DNA of 64,000 nucleotides from Channa striata. Taxonomy: Eukaryota; Chordata; Actinopteri; Anabantiformes; Channidae. The translations under genes were made by a program, and so were the position numbers. The notes under the pieces were generated by a model. The model was not told the DNA's origin, searched no databases, and worked only from the letters and a program-made list of their open reading frames with translations. The stretch spans positions 8,999,540-9,063,539 of the forward strand of contig CM065170.1 of assembly GCA_033026295.1 (NCBI GenBank), in the 5' to 3' direction. Below, piece by piece: positions 24,531-39,694 of this stretch (the first letter of the stretch is position 1; every line of letters starts with the position of its first letter).

Positions 24531-25775
24531 TAAATGAAATGTTTATTTGAAAAGCACATACATATCTCTGAGAACCAATGTCTTTAACACAGTATGAATG
24601 TCAGTGAAAGGAGTATTAAAAATGTTGTCAGAACAAAACACTTAGATTGAAGTTTAAATACTTTCCGTTTGATATTACTGTAATTAAATAATCTATTATC
24701 GACTCACAGAGTTTATTACTCCATATTAGACATTTCAAAACTTAGTTAGTTAGCTTGGTTTAAAAAAGCAATGTTACATTCAAAGACATGGACATCGCAC
24801 AGAATCAGTTGTACTGAAATGCAAAAGTTTGGTCTGTTTCGTAGGTTTTGATAACAGGATGAGTCACCTCGCTTAGAATTAAGATCACCTTTATAAAACA
24901 TAAAAAAAATGTGTTCATTTTCATAAAACAAAACATACACACGCAATGTTGCAGAAGGCATTTTCATCCCGGGTATTTTGGCGGCTCTTCACAAGGATAG
25001 TTTAAAATGGCTTAAGCATGAAGAGTGTGGCCTGTTACTTGAAGTGAACTCTACTTAGGCAGCTTGGACTTTCATCAGTTTCCAGAAGGTTGTAACACTA
25101 CAGTAATAACTAGATGCTAACACCATATTTGCTTTTTGTGCGCACGATAGCATTTCTTTAATACATACACAGGTTGTGCACATTGTGCACAAGTTAAAAA
25201 GCTTAAGAAGTAGATAAAAACTGCAGCATCAACGGGTTTAAGATGTAAACTTAGAAAACACCATAGAGACATGTCAAAAACATACACATACAGCTTATAT
25301 GATACACACGATATGGCTGTAGGAAGTCGTCTTTAACATCACACAGATGTGCAAATACAGCATAAAGCTCCAGTGATCTCTTTCTAGTTTACAAGTTAGT
25401 GAGGAGGCAGGAAGTGGTTGAGCTACTTCCTCAGAGTGAGGAAGCCTTCTCTGATAGCTACTGATAAATGTGGCTTGCAATGCGCGTGCAGAACTTGAAA
25501 AAAAAGAGTGGAGCTCCTGAGAAAAACACCCAGCAATGAATCGAACAGTTTACTGTGTGAGTAGGAGACAGTGTGGCTTTGCAGCCTTGGCACTGAGTGA
25601 ACGAGGTAGTAAAGTAAAAGCTCCGGGGAGGAAATAAAGTTTCATGTTATTTTAGATGACTACTAGTCAAATATTTATAATGAGAGAACACCAGCTCCTC
25701 TAGAGGAGTGGAATAAATATTTGATTTTTGTCTGTATGTGATAATACCTATAGGGATCCCTTGATTTGAGCATGC
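24531..25775 (-). other. mthfd1l: Probable mthfd1l 3' UTR
   Basis: This lies directly downstream of the mthfd1l stop codon (complement 25776-25778). The nearest minus-strand AATAAA signals are at 24712-24717 and 24542-24547, which would give a 3' UTR of about 1.1-1.25 kb. The end point is inferred from these signals alone. Confidence 0.45.
24542..24717 (-). terminator. mthfd1l: Candidate mthfd1l polyadenylation signals
   Basis: Two AATAAA hexamers on the minus strand (TTTATT at 24712-24717 and 24542-24547 on the plus strand) are the first ones met after the stop codon. Which one is used cannot be decided from sequence. Confidence 0.35.
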
Positions 25776-28700
25776 TCAGAAAAGCCCGGTGATCTCCTCT
25801 GTGACGGGGTCAAGGTCGATGTCATAGAAACAGGGTCGTGTTGGCAGACCAGGCATGGTGCTCATCTGAGGGAAGCACAACAACAAGCACAGAGGGTGAG
25901 GATTCGTTAGGCAGACACAGCACATAGAAATGTAGGCAAAAAATGAAAAATTATAGTTAAAAATTATGCTTTTCTTATGTTTTCATTTCATTGTCTTGGT
26001 CGAACTGTTTCGCACTGTTAAATACATGTATTGCTTTATGAATATTTCCAGTCAATGCTGCAGACAAGCATTTAAAAACTGTCAAATCTTGTTGCTTCAA
26101 ATGTATTAGAAAATGCAAACAAGGACAAAAATGAAACACCTGCCTATGTATTTCTGTAAAAGGAAACAGTAATATAAAATACAAAGTACTATATTTGTAA
26201 AAAAATAAGTGGACAAAATAAAAGTTTACAATAAAACTTAATACGCGTTAACCTAAATTACTGAAGGAATGACAATTATCAGCAGCTGGTTCAGGATTTC
26301 TGTGTATACAAGAGTCACGAAGATGACCATAGCAAAAATAAATAAGGAAGGAAAGCGTACACCATAACTACAGCCTCATATTAAAGCCTGTATAACACAA
26401 CACAGCTGTTCTACGACAAAAAAATCTATACTCTAAGGCCTGGTATCAAACCCCCAAAAGGTAAATGACCACTTCAATACCTATAATCTAGACCCATTAA
26501 ACTCCGGGGAGACAGATATTCAATGTGTGGACAGCCTCGACTTTAAGAGAGTTGAATTTACTCGTACACAGTGGCCGCTTTGTTATCACTGTTGTCAAAA
26601 TATGGATAAGAAAAAACTGCCTGAAAGGGATGAGACAAAGTTAAGAAGCAGTAGCTGAATTTTAATTTCTCCTTTTTTATAAGCTCCATTTTACTTCAAC
26701 TTGAGTACAACTTTTGAACTTCCAGGTAAATACTTGCACTGTAGGTCCTGAATTAGTGAGATTTGTTTGTCCCGTCATCGTCTACAGTCTGTTTGCACAT
26801 TTGCATTAGGAAACCCTGTTACTGTAAAGAGCTAAAAGCCAGTCTCTGCTCAGAAAAGTCATGTGGAACCTCAATGAGATCGATTCAATAAGAAAGAAAA
26901 AAAAGCAAATGGCAGGGGAAGTGCTTACTAATAATATCTGTGACATGGAAAAGAGAGAGACAGAGCACGTGCACTTGACAAGACAGATATTGGTCTGACA
27001 ACTGTCTGACTCATAAAAGGCTTTTCCCCCTCCCACAACCCAGCCAGATCCCCCCATCCGAGCTGAAAAGTTAATTATCTTGCTCATTTGTCAGGTAGGG
27101 ACATTCTTTGAATGCAGCTCCCTCCTTCTGACCCGTGGCCAGTTTTATAGGCTCATTAGTACAAATGAGACAGAAGGAAGTAACCAGGCAATTTCCTGTC
27201 TGAGGAAATGCAACTCGGCATGTAAATGATGGGACAAAACAATGCGTACCTGCTTTCATAGGACAGATGCAAAAGATGCTGCTTATTGAATGTTGGCAGC
27301 TGTTGCGTGAGACTGTGTCTGACTGTGTCCATTCATAAGACTTTCACCAGAGATGACAGTCCATGAGCAGATTTCAGGAGCATTAAAATCACAATTGCAT
27401 TATTTTCTAATGAAGTGATTTAAGAATAATATTTTCCTACAAGCTATTCTCACATGGAGTGGAGAATGATGTCTGTGATTACATCTAGGTAGGGAAAACT
27501 ATTGTTTTTTACTATTAATCATGGAGCAATTTTAAGATTTTTTTTAATTATACAAAGCAGATAATTTTTTGCATCATCAAACAAATCCAGAATTATGTTA
27601 AAAATGTTCATGGGCATTTCGATATGTCATACACTTTGGTACCTTTGGACTATAAACTGTCAGCCCACAGAAAGAAATGACTCAATTCTAAAAGCAAAAG
27701 ATGCTTTAAGTGGTCAAGGTCTTGGAAGCAACAAAAGCTGCACTGTGTGGTCGGTCCTCCACTCCAGCCTGAGAACATGTAGGCACTTGCAAAAACCCTT
27801 AACACTCTGTGGCTAAAGTTGGAAACTCCACTTGGCCGAACAAGTGCTTCCATTATTCCCAAGCACAATGTGTCTTTGTCAGGGAAAACCCTGCAGGAGA
27901 CAATGTAGCTGAACTTCTACCCCCCACTGAGTTTGGAGAAGAGTCTCGGGTCGACCAACAGCACGGTTGCAAAAGAGGAGGACTAAGAGGATTATGACAC
28001 TGAATTCATGAGCAAACTCTCACAATTCATCAGCCACAGACTATTACAAAAAGTACATTTTCAAAATGACAAAAGGCAACAAAAGAAGGCATTAAATGGA
28101 GGCTCCATAATTAGGTTTCTAGTGACTGGATTGAATGGAGCTGAAATTATGAGATTGAAGAGATCATGGGAATAGTCAAAACACACTCACTCACCTGTGA
28201 AAACATTCAAAATAATAAGTTATAAGCATCAGGTCAATACTAATCCTCTTTCAAACCTCAGCACAATGATGCACTGAAACGTAAAATGGGGGAAATAAAG
28301 TTGACAAGCACCATTAGTTCATGTGTGAACATGTAGCTACAGCATCACGATGATATGCAATTTGTTTAATCTATTTCTGCATCAGTTTCATTGTAACTGA
28401 AGACGATGCACAGGTAAGTTTTAAAGTTTCAAACATGCCTGGATTTACTGAGCTTGTTGGACCAAAGTCGGACAAATTAAATTAAAGTGTATTTTCTCCT
28501 CCTGTGACGCAGGATCTATGGGTGGCATGTGGGTTTACGTCATATCTTTTCATCGATGTGATCACAGTCTCATAACCAGTCTACCCCACGTTAAGCATTA
28601 ACCAGTTGCGACCATGTTGAACATGCACCCAAGGAAGGAGGCTCTATAAATCTGAACTGTTTTGGGTTTAATGGTGCAGGGGAGGCTGCTCTAACGGGAT

Positions 28701-31700
28701 ATGAATTCTACAGAGATCTATTGTTCTTCATGTGACCCCTCCCTCACATATCTAAAGAGTGACATCAGCCTCCTCCTTCACCCTGTAAAGACCGACCCTT
28801 CATCTGTGCCCCCTTCTCATACTCACGCCCTCATCCTGTGGCTCTGTTACAAGTTTGAATGAAACAAAAAAGGATAAACTAAACTCACATTTTCTTCTAG
28901 CCACATTCTTCTTTAAATAACACAAGGATTTTCAATTCATATTTTTAGTGGGCAATTGCTGCTTGTCCCGAATTGTGGCACCGTGTGATTTTAATCGAGC
29001 AGTGGTGAAATTGTTTTTAGTAGCCGAGAGCAGAAAAGCAGGGATATCTGGAGGCAGGGCTGGATTTTAAAATTGAAAAATTGAAATCTATAGATCTAAA
29101 ACAAACAGAGGATAAGCTAAAAAGTTCAAAGAAATATCTGGAGTCTCCCTTTGGGTTAGAAGTCACAGTTCAAGGGTCGTCAACGTACGAGTGGCTCAGC
29201 GGGCCACACAGATCAAAGGCAGACTGGACAGACACCACACCAAGAGGCTGCCACCACATGCTCGGTGTTTGACACCTCTGGCTCAGACTATCAAGCCCTG
29301 GCCCTCAGGGCACCCTGGTGAAACAACAGGAGGCAAAACACTCAGGAAGTCATTTCCTTCCTGGCTGGCCCATCATCAACTAAGGGGTTCCAGCCAACCC
29401 AGCTGTAACCAGCTCAGTAATGTGGCCGTCAAAAAGAAAGAGGACAGGACCAAGATCATAAATACTGTTTAAAGATTAATGCATTGGAGGGAGAAAGGAT
29501 GAGGGGACACAGCACCTGCTAGAACCTATGTGAATAAAGGAGAAGCTGGGAGAAGGGATAAAAATAACATTTCAGATTAGGTGCCGCACACTTTCTATCA
29601 GATTAAGAATTGTTTGTCTTTCTTACGCTGCTTTCAGACATGCAGTGGAAACCAGATATAATCAGGACTTTATCCAGAGGGGGTGTAGGTGAGAACGCAA
29701 ACAGCCGAGTCTTTTGGCCCTAAAATTAGCTGGATGTTCTCCAGCCAGCTCCCTTGTGCAAAATCCAAATTATCTAGCTAATTTGTGAACAGAGGAGGTT
29801 ACACTCATGTCTCACCTCTAGCCCAATTACACAGAGTATTTCATCGCAGGTGAGAACGTGTCTCGCCCGGACTATCTCTCGATGTTGGCTGCATGTCTGA
29901 AACAGGCTTTAGAATCGTTGTCCTAGAAATTTATAATTAGAAACCAGATCATTTACAGAAAATGCAATAATTGTTGTATAGGCATTCGTTTATAAGAGAT
30001 TTCCAAGTTTGTGAAGACACTTCACAGCAAAACCCATAGAGTCAACCTTAACTTCCTGTTTCCGTTTTATTGCAGAAAACATACCGTTCCCACAAGTGGG
30101 TAGATGAATCCAGCCCCGATGCTAGCGCGGACGTCTCTGATTGGCAAAGTAAACCCTGTGGGTGCACCCTTCTTGTCAGGCATGTGGGACAATGATAGGT
30201 GGGTCTTGGCCATGCAGATGGGCAGGGAACCATATCCCTGTTTACATGGGAAGAAACATAACACTTGATGTGTGTGAGACACACAAAGAAAGGCGGAGAA
30301 GAAAGAAAAATCTGCGTGATTCTTGTCAGTGTGTGAGACAGTCTCTGTTGCAGCAGCAGCAGCGATCTTACCTGTTGATTGTAGTAATCTATCTTGGCCT
30401 GGGCATCTGGTGACAGCTCAATGTCATCAGCCCCATACACTTTTTGAGCAATTGTTCTGATCTTCTCTGTAATCGGCATCTATGTGTGAGAAGTATGAGG
30501 GACGTGTGAACTAACTGGCACTGCACATGACTTCAGGGTTAAAACAAATTGAATACAGTAAATATTCAACTCTAAGTGAATTTGCAAAGCTGCGCTAGTT
30601 GGAGGTAATTCTTTAATTCTGAGTGATAACCTATCAGGCAATTATGATTATTTCCTGAACCTATTTGCTTCCACATACAAAGACTTATCAGTTTAACAGG
30701 ATCAGTAAATAACAGCGACATATCCGGCAACAGTAAAACAAACCACAGTGGATGACGTGGCTTTCATTACACGCCTTAATCTTTAATTATGAAAAGCTGA
30801 CAAACAGTATCGTACCTCTATATTGTAAAGGAATTGGAAGCTGCTGGGTGTACAGGCAGCTTCATTCACAGCTTTTGCCAGCTCTATACACCCGTGACCT
30901 CCCTGCGCCCAGTGGCTGCACGGCACCGCATCAGAGGCTCCACACTCCTTTGCAATCTGACACACAAGGTCAATCTCTGCCTGGGTGTCAGTCCTAATGA
31001 ATCGCCAAAAGAAATGCTGTTAGCTGTGGCCATGGCAATGAGTTACATCTATATACACACACACACAACATAAACTAAACAAAATTTGTGCTTTATAGTC
31101 ACAAACATAACTCATCACTACTCATCTGAGGTAGAGTGTGTTTTTGAGTATATTTGTGGTGCATCTTACTTGAAGACATTGAGTGCCACCACAACCGGAA
31201 CCCCGAATAGATGTGCAATCTGTATCTGCTTTTTGAGATTGCTATGGCAACCACCTGCAACCAGACTTAGGTTCTGTAGATAGAAATATAGAAAGAAAAT
31301 AAGTCAAAAAAAGGCAAATCGTGTGTTATTGCAATTTAAATAAATCTTTTAAAAAAAAAAGACCAAACTATCTAACTTACATAACAACTAGTTTTGTTCA
31401 TTAGGCTAAAAGTGGGTATTTGTCAGTGCAGATAATTACATCTCTGTAACCTCCTGGGATATAGGTAGTCTGGAGATTCATATTTCATATTCCCGATTTG
31501 ACCTTGCCTAGGTATCTATGTTGCATGTTTCTCTCTCAAACACATATCTCCTTAAACTTATTTTTGAAACCCTAACCAAGTTGCTATGATTGTGAACATT
31601 TCCAACACTTATAATATTAAAACTTAAAAACTGCAAAAACATTTGGTGACGTTATTAAGCAAAAGCAAAATGAAGAACTGCCAATTAGTTTGATTCGTGG

Positions 31701-34700
31701 CTCAATACTGAGGATAGATATTCTTTAGGCTGTCAAATGCAGGGAAAAAATGCTGGAGACCTCTACGCCAAATAGTTTGCAGAGACATAATTTGAAGGGT
31801 ATGACAGGAAATCTGTAATTGCAGAGAAAACTTTGTTTAAATCAATGTTTCCTACTTCACTCATTTAGGGGGACTTGTCCAAACTAATAGCAGTAAAATT
31901 AAATTCCTATTGAATTGTTAGCAACTATTAGTTTTACCTTTTTTTGTACTTGTATTTTGGTTCAACAAAAGACAAGAAGAGGCATAGTGTTTGCTGTGTC
32001 AAACTCACAATAAATCCACACTGTTTCTATTTGCATTCTTTATATAATACAAAATATATAAGTATGGATGTATTTTATAGCAATTGCGATTCATTCAACA
32101 TGTACCCTGTAAATTCTGCTCAACCTTCCAGTTTATATCATCATAAAAACTTTGCAACATGCAATTTTTAAAAAATGTTAACACATAATCAGGCATTTTA
32201 TTTTGTAACTATTACAAGAATGTCATAAATGTGAAATCCATAGAGATCGCCACATCAACTTGGGAATAAAACTAATAACACACCATATGTCCTAAATAGT
32301 ATATTGGGTAAAGTGTTGCAAGCAAAACACAATTCCATGTGTCTTCTTACCCACCCCCTTCCCACTTTTGGCAAATGTGAATATATTTTATGATATACAT
32401 TTGAGCTGTTTTGCCACAATACATCACCCCCTTTGTGGCAGACGTGCTCGGGTTTGCTTGTTACTGCACTCTACACCCTTTTAGCTGGCATGCAAAGAAA
32501 TAAGGACGTTTTAATAAATCTTTACTTCTTTCTCTGAGGAGAATATCTTCTTGTCTTTACTATGATATTGTTAGTATTTGTGTAACATAAGACTGATTTG
32601 TATCCTACTGAAACCAGTTGTTTATTTATCATTCTAATATTGTACACAACTACTTGTACAACTTAACAGCAAAGACTCCAAGTTTGACCAAAGTATTCCA
32701 ATCTTGCACTCTGTGGATGTCTGTGTGTCTGTGTGTGTGTGTGTGGATGTCTGTGTGTACGTGTGTGCTGCCGCAGGCTTAGAGCACTGAGGCCATACAG
32801 ATCCCATAAATTTATTTCCCTGGCTCTGTTTTCCCCAGTACTTCTGGTTCTAGTTAAAGGCTTCACAATTAACTTATACTGCTTCATTATTTACTCAGCT
32901 GAACCTGCCTGAGATTCTAGCCAGATATAGAAGTGCACCCACCCACCCGCACCAAAAGAATTCCACTTCACTCTGCTAAGACCCACATACCCTAAAACCA
33001 CATGCAAAGGTTGTATTTGTGCAGTTAATCAAATAAACGCTCTGAACTGTGTTAGTGGGTGTTGTATCTAAGCGTACAACTGCATAATTAAATGTCAGTG
33101 AGTCTACAGTTAGAGACCTGAAGCATGTACATTTAATACAGCCTGAAACTTCCTTTGAATTATCAAATGTGTGTAAAATGATGTTCCATCTCTTTCTGGT
33201 TTGTATCACACACTCTTGGCCTAAAGGACAAACTTAGTATACAGAATTTTATAAGTAACAGTGAATCTTGTGCGAACCGTCAGCAATAAGTCATCTCCAT
33301 GAGATTCTGACTGATCCTAATTGTTCACATCTTAACAGAGGAGGCCCTCAAGGCAAGTCTGGAATGTTTTCGGCCACAAAGCAGGACTAGGAGGATTACG
33401 TATTATAACAAATTGTTTTGCATGCGCACAGCTTTTTAATTCAAAAAAACCGGCACGCCACCAAATAGCTCTTTTGTTAGCAAGGACGTTTGTTTTAGAT
33501 TTAGCGTTGCACTGGTCAATGAGTTTAAAAAGCCTTAAGTACCCCCCCGGAAATATTCACAATTTAAAAGGATAAAAACGGGCTCAAATCAATTACTTAT
33601 ACTGGAATACAAATGACGTAAGAGCCCATTAACTCGTCAGCTCTTTGGGTTTGTCATGCCTTCCTCAACCTTTTGTTGTTGCCGGTGGTTACGCTTCTTT
33701 GTGTGTTATTTGTGCATGTTTGTGGCCATTCATATATATTCGTGTGCATAAAAGTATAGCTCTATATAACCCATACCTCATCAATGTACTCTTGGGGAAG
33801 AGGTGCACCTGCTGACACCTGGAAAGACATGACACAACACAACAATTATGAGCGCACATTAACTCATGTATAATTTCTCATCTTGTTTCACTTCACATAA
33901 AACACTGATGTTTTTCTTGCTTTGTTTTCATCCTGACTCTTTCTAATTTTTCCTGTAAAGCCAGCAAATACTGCAATCAGTCTGGGGCATTCGTTTCAAA
34001 CTGGATACAAATCAATAAATACCAAGAAATTCTAATGGACCAAAATCCAAGTATATCAACAGAGGAGTTACATTAAGGCTTTTTGTAAGCTGATTTATTT
34101 AATTGTTTTAATTGTGTAAATGTGGAGGAATGCACAAACATCTGCTTCATGTTTTCAAATGAAACTGCAACTTTTGCCAAGGCTATGAAAATTGCTGTTA
34201 TGCCATTAAATTATCGTTACATTTGCAATGGGGTGTATACAGTGTATATTCTGTCTTGTGCTGATGTATAAGATGTACTTTGTCCATCTTTGTATTATCT
34301 ACAAAGACGGACATTGGCTACATTGTGAATTAATAAACTAGCTAATTCTTATTGAGTTAACAGCTTTGGCAGCTATTTTGAACGAACAATGAAACTGGCA
34401 TGTTTCTGTTTATGCAGGGTGATTGTGACCATATGGAGAAGCTAGTTTAGGATAGTGAAGATATTTATGGATACACGTCCAACGTTCCTATAGATGAAAA
34501 ACAAAACACTCTTTAACACCGTTAACGATTAACTTACATTTGGGCCTCCTCCGTGCATCTTTAGTGCTCGAACAGTTGCAACCAGTACCACCACATGAGG
34601 TCTCAAACCTGAAGCTCGACATTTGATGTTGAAGAACTTCTCCATCCCAATGTCTGCTCCAAAACCAGCTTCAGTCACTAAGGAAACACACAGCAAGTTT

Positions 34701-37700
34701 CGAGAAATGCACGAGGACAGTTTACAGAAAATGAATGAGTTTTCTTCAAACTTGTTGAGTGAACTATTAGATTCTTCTCCGAATGTAAATAGTGTAAGCC
34801 ATAGTGGTGAAGCATTTAAGTCTGTAGCTGCACCACTTGTTTATAATCACTGACATAAATCACAGTGATGCCACAGCTTGGCCGATGATAAACCACTCGT
34901 CTTTCCACTTGTATTTCTGCCACCTCTTTGTTTAAATGTTAAATACCATGTTTGACTTCATTTGACCTCAACCTTATACACATGTGAGCTCAGTCAACAT
35001 CTTTAAAGAATCAAGAGATTAAGCATTGAAGCTGAGCGCGTTTCTGTCTGCACAGTAATGTTGTACTGAGTAATGGGTTCAATGCAAGGGCTCCTCAGAG
35101 AGAGACAGGGCCTCCGATAGGACGGCCCAGCACACAGGCCTCTTGAACAAGCTCCAAACAAAGCAAATAGTCCACCTGGATTGACAGCCTTGTTAAGATA
35201 AGGTTTCCTGTTACTGTTGTTGTATGCGTGTGTGTGGGAATGCGAACATGTGTGTGGCACCATTGTTCCGAAGCACTTGCTTCTGGGCAAAAGTAGACTT
35301 GTAAAGACCGAGGCTGATTTCACGCCTAACAATTTCTGACGTATTTTCACCTTAATCCCGTCTGTTTAGTCTGGCGGGAACGCTGGCTTTGGACACTGAT
35401 AGGGAATAAGATAACTGCTTGTACACCGCCAAAAAAAAAAAAAAAGGTGAGCTTTAAAGTCTGCTTCCACAGGAAATCAGGTGATTGCACAGGGTTTGTT
35501 TGAAGCAGCCATGGAGCATATGAATGTATATGAATTAAAAAGATGAACCGATTCAATTTACCATGTCATGCCGTTTCCTTCCTCTCTCTTTTTACCTCTG
35601 CTAGTCAGTATTCACCAGCAGCAATGTTTGCGTATTAAGCTTCTGGGACGCCGCGTAATCTCCAGAGAAGAGCAATAAAGCCTTCAAACACAGTTAAGTG
35701 CTGCATCGCTTGTTGTCAGTGGCAGGAAAAAAGTTTAGCTTTTCTCCCACAAGTCTGCATACTGTGGTATGTAAGTTACTACTCTGTTCATGGGACTCCA
35801 TGTTCACAACTCATGGCACATTAATAACAGCTGAACCCAAGGCAGCCATGAACTATAATGCAAATGGATTGTTTTTGCTTCCATATGAACCGTTTTAAGA
35901 GCAAAGATTTAGTATCCGTTATTTTATTATTCCAATAAAGCTCAATTAACTTTACAGTTACAGCTCATTTGAATTAGTTGCTACCCCAACTGTGGGCCAG
36001 TTAAAAGACTTTAATAAACACAGTCATATATATAATCCTTCACTCGTATTCTGGTTTAAGCATTGGGTAGCCTGAATGTAACAGAATGACCAACAGCTAA
36101 CCTTTATAAAATTTAATTAAAGTGGTTATAATGAAATGTGACCAGGAGAGATGTCAGGAAAAAATTAAATCAATATGATTAATTGTGTGTATGTTTTCTT
36201 ATGCGCTTGTTCCTGCATGAGAGCGCGTGCACACAGATTTTATCTATACAGTAAATGCAGCGTTTATAGCATACAGCGAACTTGAAACAGCCCCAGAAAT
36301 TATTTGTTTCAATTCTTTTAGAAAAGAAATTTCTGTTATATGCTCTAAAATAAATTTACTATGAACTCAACAAAAATCAAATGGCTTGAAAACAATGACT
36401 GTTTGGCTACCAGAGAGCACTACATATACGAGGCCTTAGGCAAAAAAAAAAAAAAGTTATTCCCTGTAGCTTAAAGCATTTGTGGCTGACACTTGATAGA
36501 TTACATCTCTCTGAGGCTTTAGTGAGAAAACAAGGGTTTCCATGAACAAATGTATCATTCTGTTTGGTTTGGTTCCCTGCGTGAAAGTATGATTTATTTG
36601 ACTAAAGATACAAGGGTAAAAAGACTTAAAGAGTAAAAAAAAAAAAAAAGGAATGGAGGGTGAGAAAAAAAGAGCAGAGACAGACAAGGTCCTAATGATA
36701 TTAGAAAGATGAGAAAATAGAATAAATAGTAGATGAAGAAAATGTGCAAGAGGGATAAAAAAACATTGCTTTATTATTAAGACTTTAAGGTTTCTATTAA
36801 TATAGGAGATATTTTCGGGGCTTTGGCTGCATCATCATGAGCTTAGTGAGTCACAGTGAGTAAAGAGTAACAAAAAAGCCTGAGGGATGAGCACAAGAAT
36901 GTAGCTAGACTTTGTTTGGCCACAGACCGCTGACAGAGTGTAGTGTTTCTCATTAGCACCACACTAGAGCTTTGGCTCCCAACACTGAAGCAGTCTGCCA
37001 ATGGAAATCACATTCTTGGGCACAGTTTTTTGCGGATACTTCCATAAATTGTGTGATCTCCCACAAAGTGAACACAGACAGACAATCTCATACCACACAT
37101 GCACAATTCAGCCGAGCAAGCATTTTCAGAGAGAAAGGAACAACGAAGACAATGTGTGTGTGTGTGTGTGTGACAAACAGCAAACGTGACGAGCTTACTA
37201 TGGCCACTGTACACTGAGTCGTGACCACAGGGAATGTCATGAGGAAACACGCTTCCTGTTCTGCATGACAACCTTGAACTGTCCAGAGAGCAAGAGGATA
37301 AGAAAAGGTCGATGATGCTGCGAATATGATCAGACAGATGGATGGTGTTACTACCAAAACACTGGTACAGGCACCTGGCCAATAAAAACTAAACTGCTGG
37401 AAGCCAGCTAGGCCAATCAAACCATTCTACTTTAGAGATTAGAACGTATTGACATGAATAGTTCTAAACCAAACATATTCAATAAACAATTATAGCAAGC
37501 TGTGAAAAGTGTCAATACTTTCATTTGAAAATGGCTATTTTGGCCATTTACCTCGCCTCCGACTAGTTCTAAATTAATATTTTAAAACATTGTGAAAGCT
37601 GTTGCAGTGACATTAATACATTTATTTTTGTGGGATGAATCAATGTCCAATTGGAATAAAATTACACAAACTGCCAAATAGGTTTAAGGAAATCTTTACC

Positions 37701-39663
37701 CAATACAGATGCTTTAAACTCAAGTGTCAGTATCCTGAGCCACACTGGGTTTAAAGATCTTACACTCAAAAAAGGTTGTAGGTTTTAAAAAGTTTAAATG
37801 CATCATAAATGTATCATCATTTCTCAGTGGCCACTTCTGTAAAACCCCAAATGATTTGTTGCTTTAGTGTAGGCAGACGTTGCAGTGTGGGAAATCTTAC
37901 AGTAAGTTAGTTCTCCAGACTCTTAATGATACTGGAATTCCTCACATCTGGCATGAGGAATTCGTCTCCCAGCACCCACCACCCCTCCAAAGGCTTCATT
38001 TCTGCATTTCCATTTTAAGTCCAGATTTCAAAGTGACTTGTAGAAGAAGAAAAAAAAAAAAAACAATAATATTGGGAATGATGAAGCGTGACCTTGAATA
38101 TGTTTAAACACACCCCCACAACCATCGCCGAGTTCAGAAAGAGTTCATGTACTTCCTTTGCCACATGAGAGGAACTTACATAGATAATTACAAAACCTCA
38201 TATAACTTTAAGTTATAGTACTTTCATCAGTGTCACAGACATGAGGAATAATTCATGTATATTACAGCTTGGGGACATTTTCTTCTAATTTTGGACATAC
38301 ATTTTTATTGTCCTTTTTGCTCCTATAATAACACTACACTTATCATGTTGATTGTTGCAGTCTGGGAATGACACATGAGAATGTGTGTTACTGCTAAAAA
38401 AGAAGGCAGATGAGGAGACAATTACGAGTTTTTAAACCTGTATATTACATTTTATTTGTATCCACTTTTAGGCCTTAAAGTAAATACGTATTTGGCTTAT
38501 TCTCCATAAAATATAAAAATGCACAGAACTATTTGGAGATATTTCAAAAATATTTCACATATTGTCAAAAACAAGTTGCAGAGACATGTGAGTATTAATA
38601 TGGCTGTTGATCAGTCCTGATTTCCGCGGTCCTCTAACAAATATGTTTAAAGTTTTGATGTGCATTATTATTTGTGTTTAAAAGGTACAGTGTAGCTTGT
38701 CTTAGTTGTTTGTGTGTTACAATTTCTTATACCTAATGGCATTTTACCGCGTCAACGGTGAGCTGTTGGTAGTTAATTGTACAGTTAATGAACTAAAACT
38801 ATAATTCAGAAGTATAGGCCCAGTCAGGAGATTTGCCCTGTAACCTAGTATTCACATTTTGTCACCTTATAAATTTGGCGCAGCAAACAACTGCTTATAC
38901 ATACACATTCAGCAGAAACAGGGCAACATCAAGTTTATTTACTCTCCTTTAGCTCTGGCCTGGTGTCCACATCCCTTAATAAAAGCTTTAGTGATTGCTA
39001 ACTCCTAACTGCACTTTGGTATCGTTTTGTTTTTTACCTGGAAACAGTTGCCTGCTTTTGATAGGAGAAGGATGAGACAGGTGAGAGTGAACAGAAACAG
39101 TAAAAACCAAAATGAGCTGAAATTCAATGACCCAGAGCGAAGAGGAACGGCAGACTCTGGTTTTGTCAGTTCTTCTTATACATCAAATTGTCTTTTGGTC
39201 CATATTACAAACAAAACTCAAAAGACTGTTCACTGTGTTAATTTTTTTTAACGCTATTTAGCTAAAAGTAATAGCAGCTAATAGAAAGCTGCCGGGGGGA
39301 AGAAACAGAGGAAGGTTGAGTTCTTGTCATACCTGAGAGTCAGGTAACAAACATGCAGAGAGGGAAAACATGAAATAAATGGACAGATGGAGAGCAAGCG
39401 GGGCGAAGGGGCCTAAGCTTAGAACAAATACAAGCCTTCCTTATTCTCTGCTGCATTGTTGTAAAACCCAACTCTCTGCCCACATGGCCCACATGTTTCC
39501 CCCGAATCCCAGATAATAGCTTCAGAAAATACTGAGATCGCAAGCAATCGCTCTTTTCCTTTTACCCATTATTGCCCTCACACATAGAGACAAGTCAAAG
39601 TTTGGAGGAGATTTGTATGTATGTAAAATGCACCTGACAAGCCCCACAAACTCATCAGAGCAT

Positions 39664-39694
<31 letters not shown>

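Noticed and set aside
29160..29440. A word like a hAT transposon end (gtttgacacctctggctc) in mthfd1l intron 26
   Set aside because: Only one end-like word was seen, with no matching inverted partner or target duplication.
34623..34853. 76-codon plus-strand frame starting inside mthfd1l exon 21
   Set aside because: Its first third is the antisense of exon 21 and the remainder is intron.
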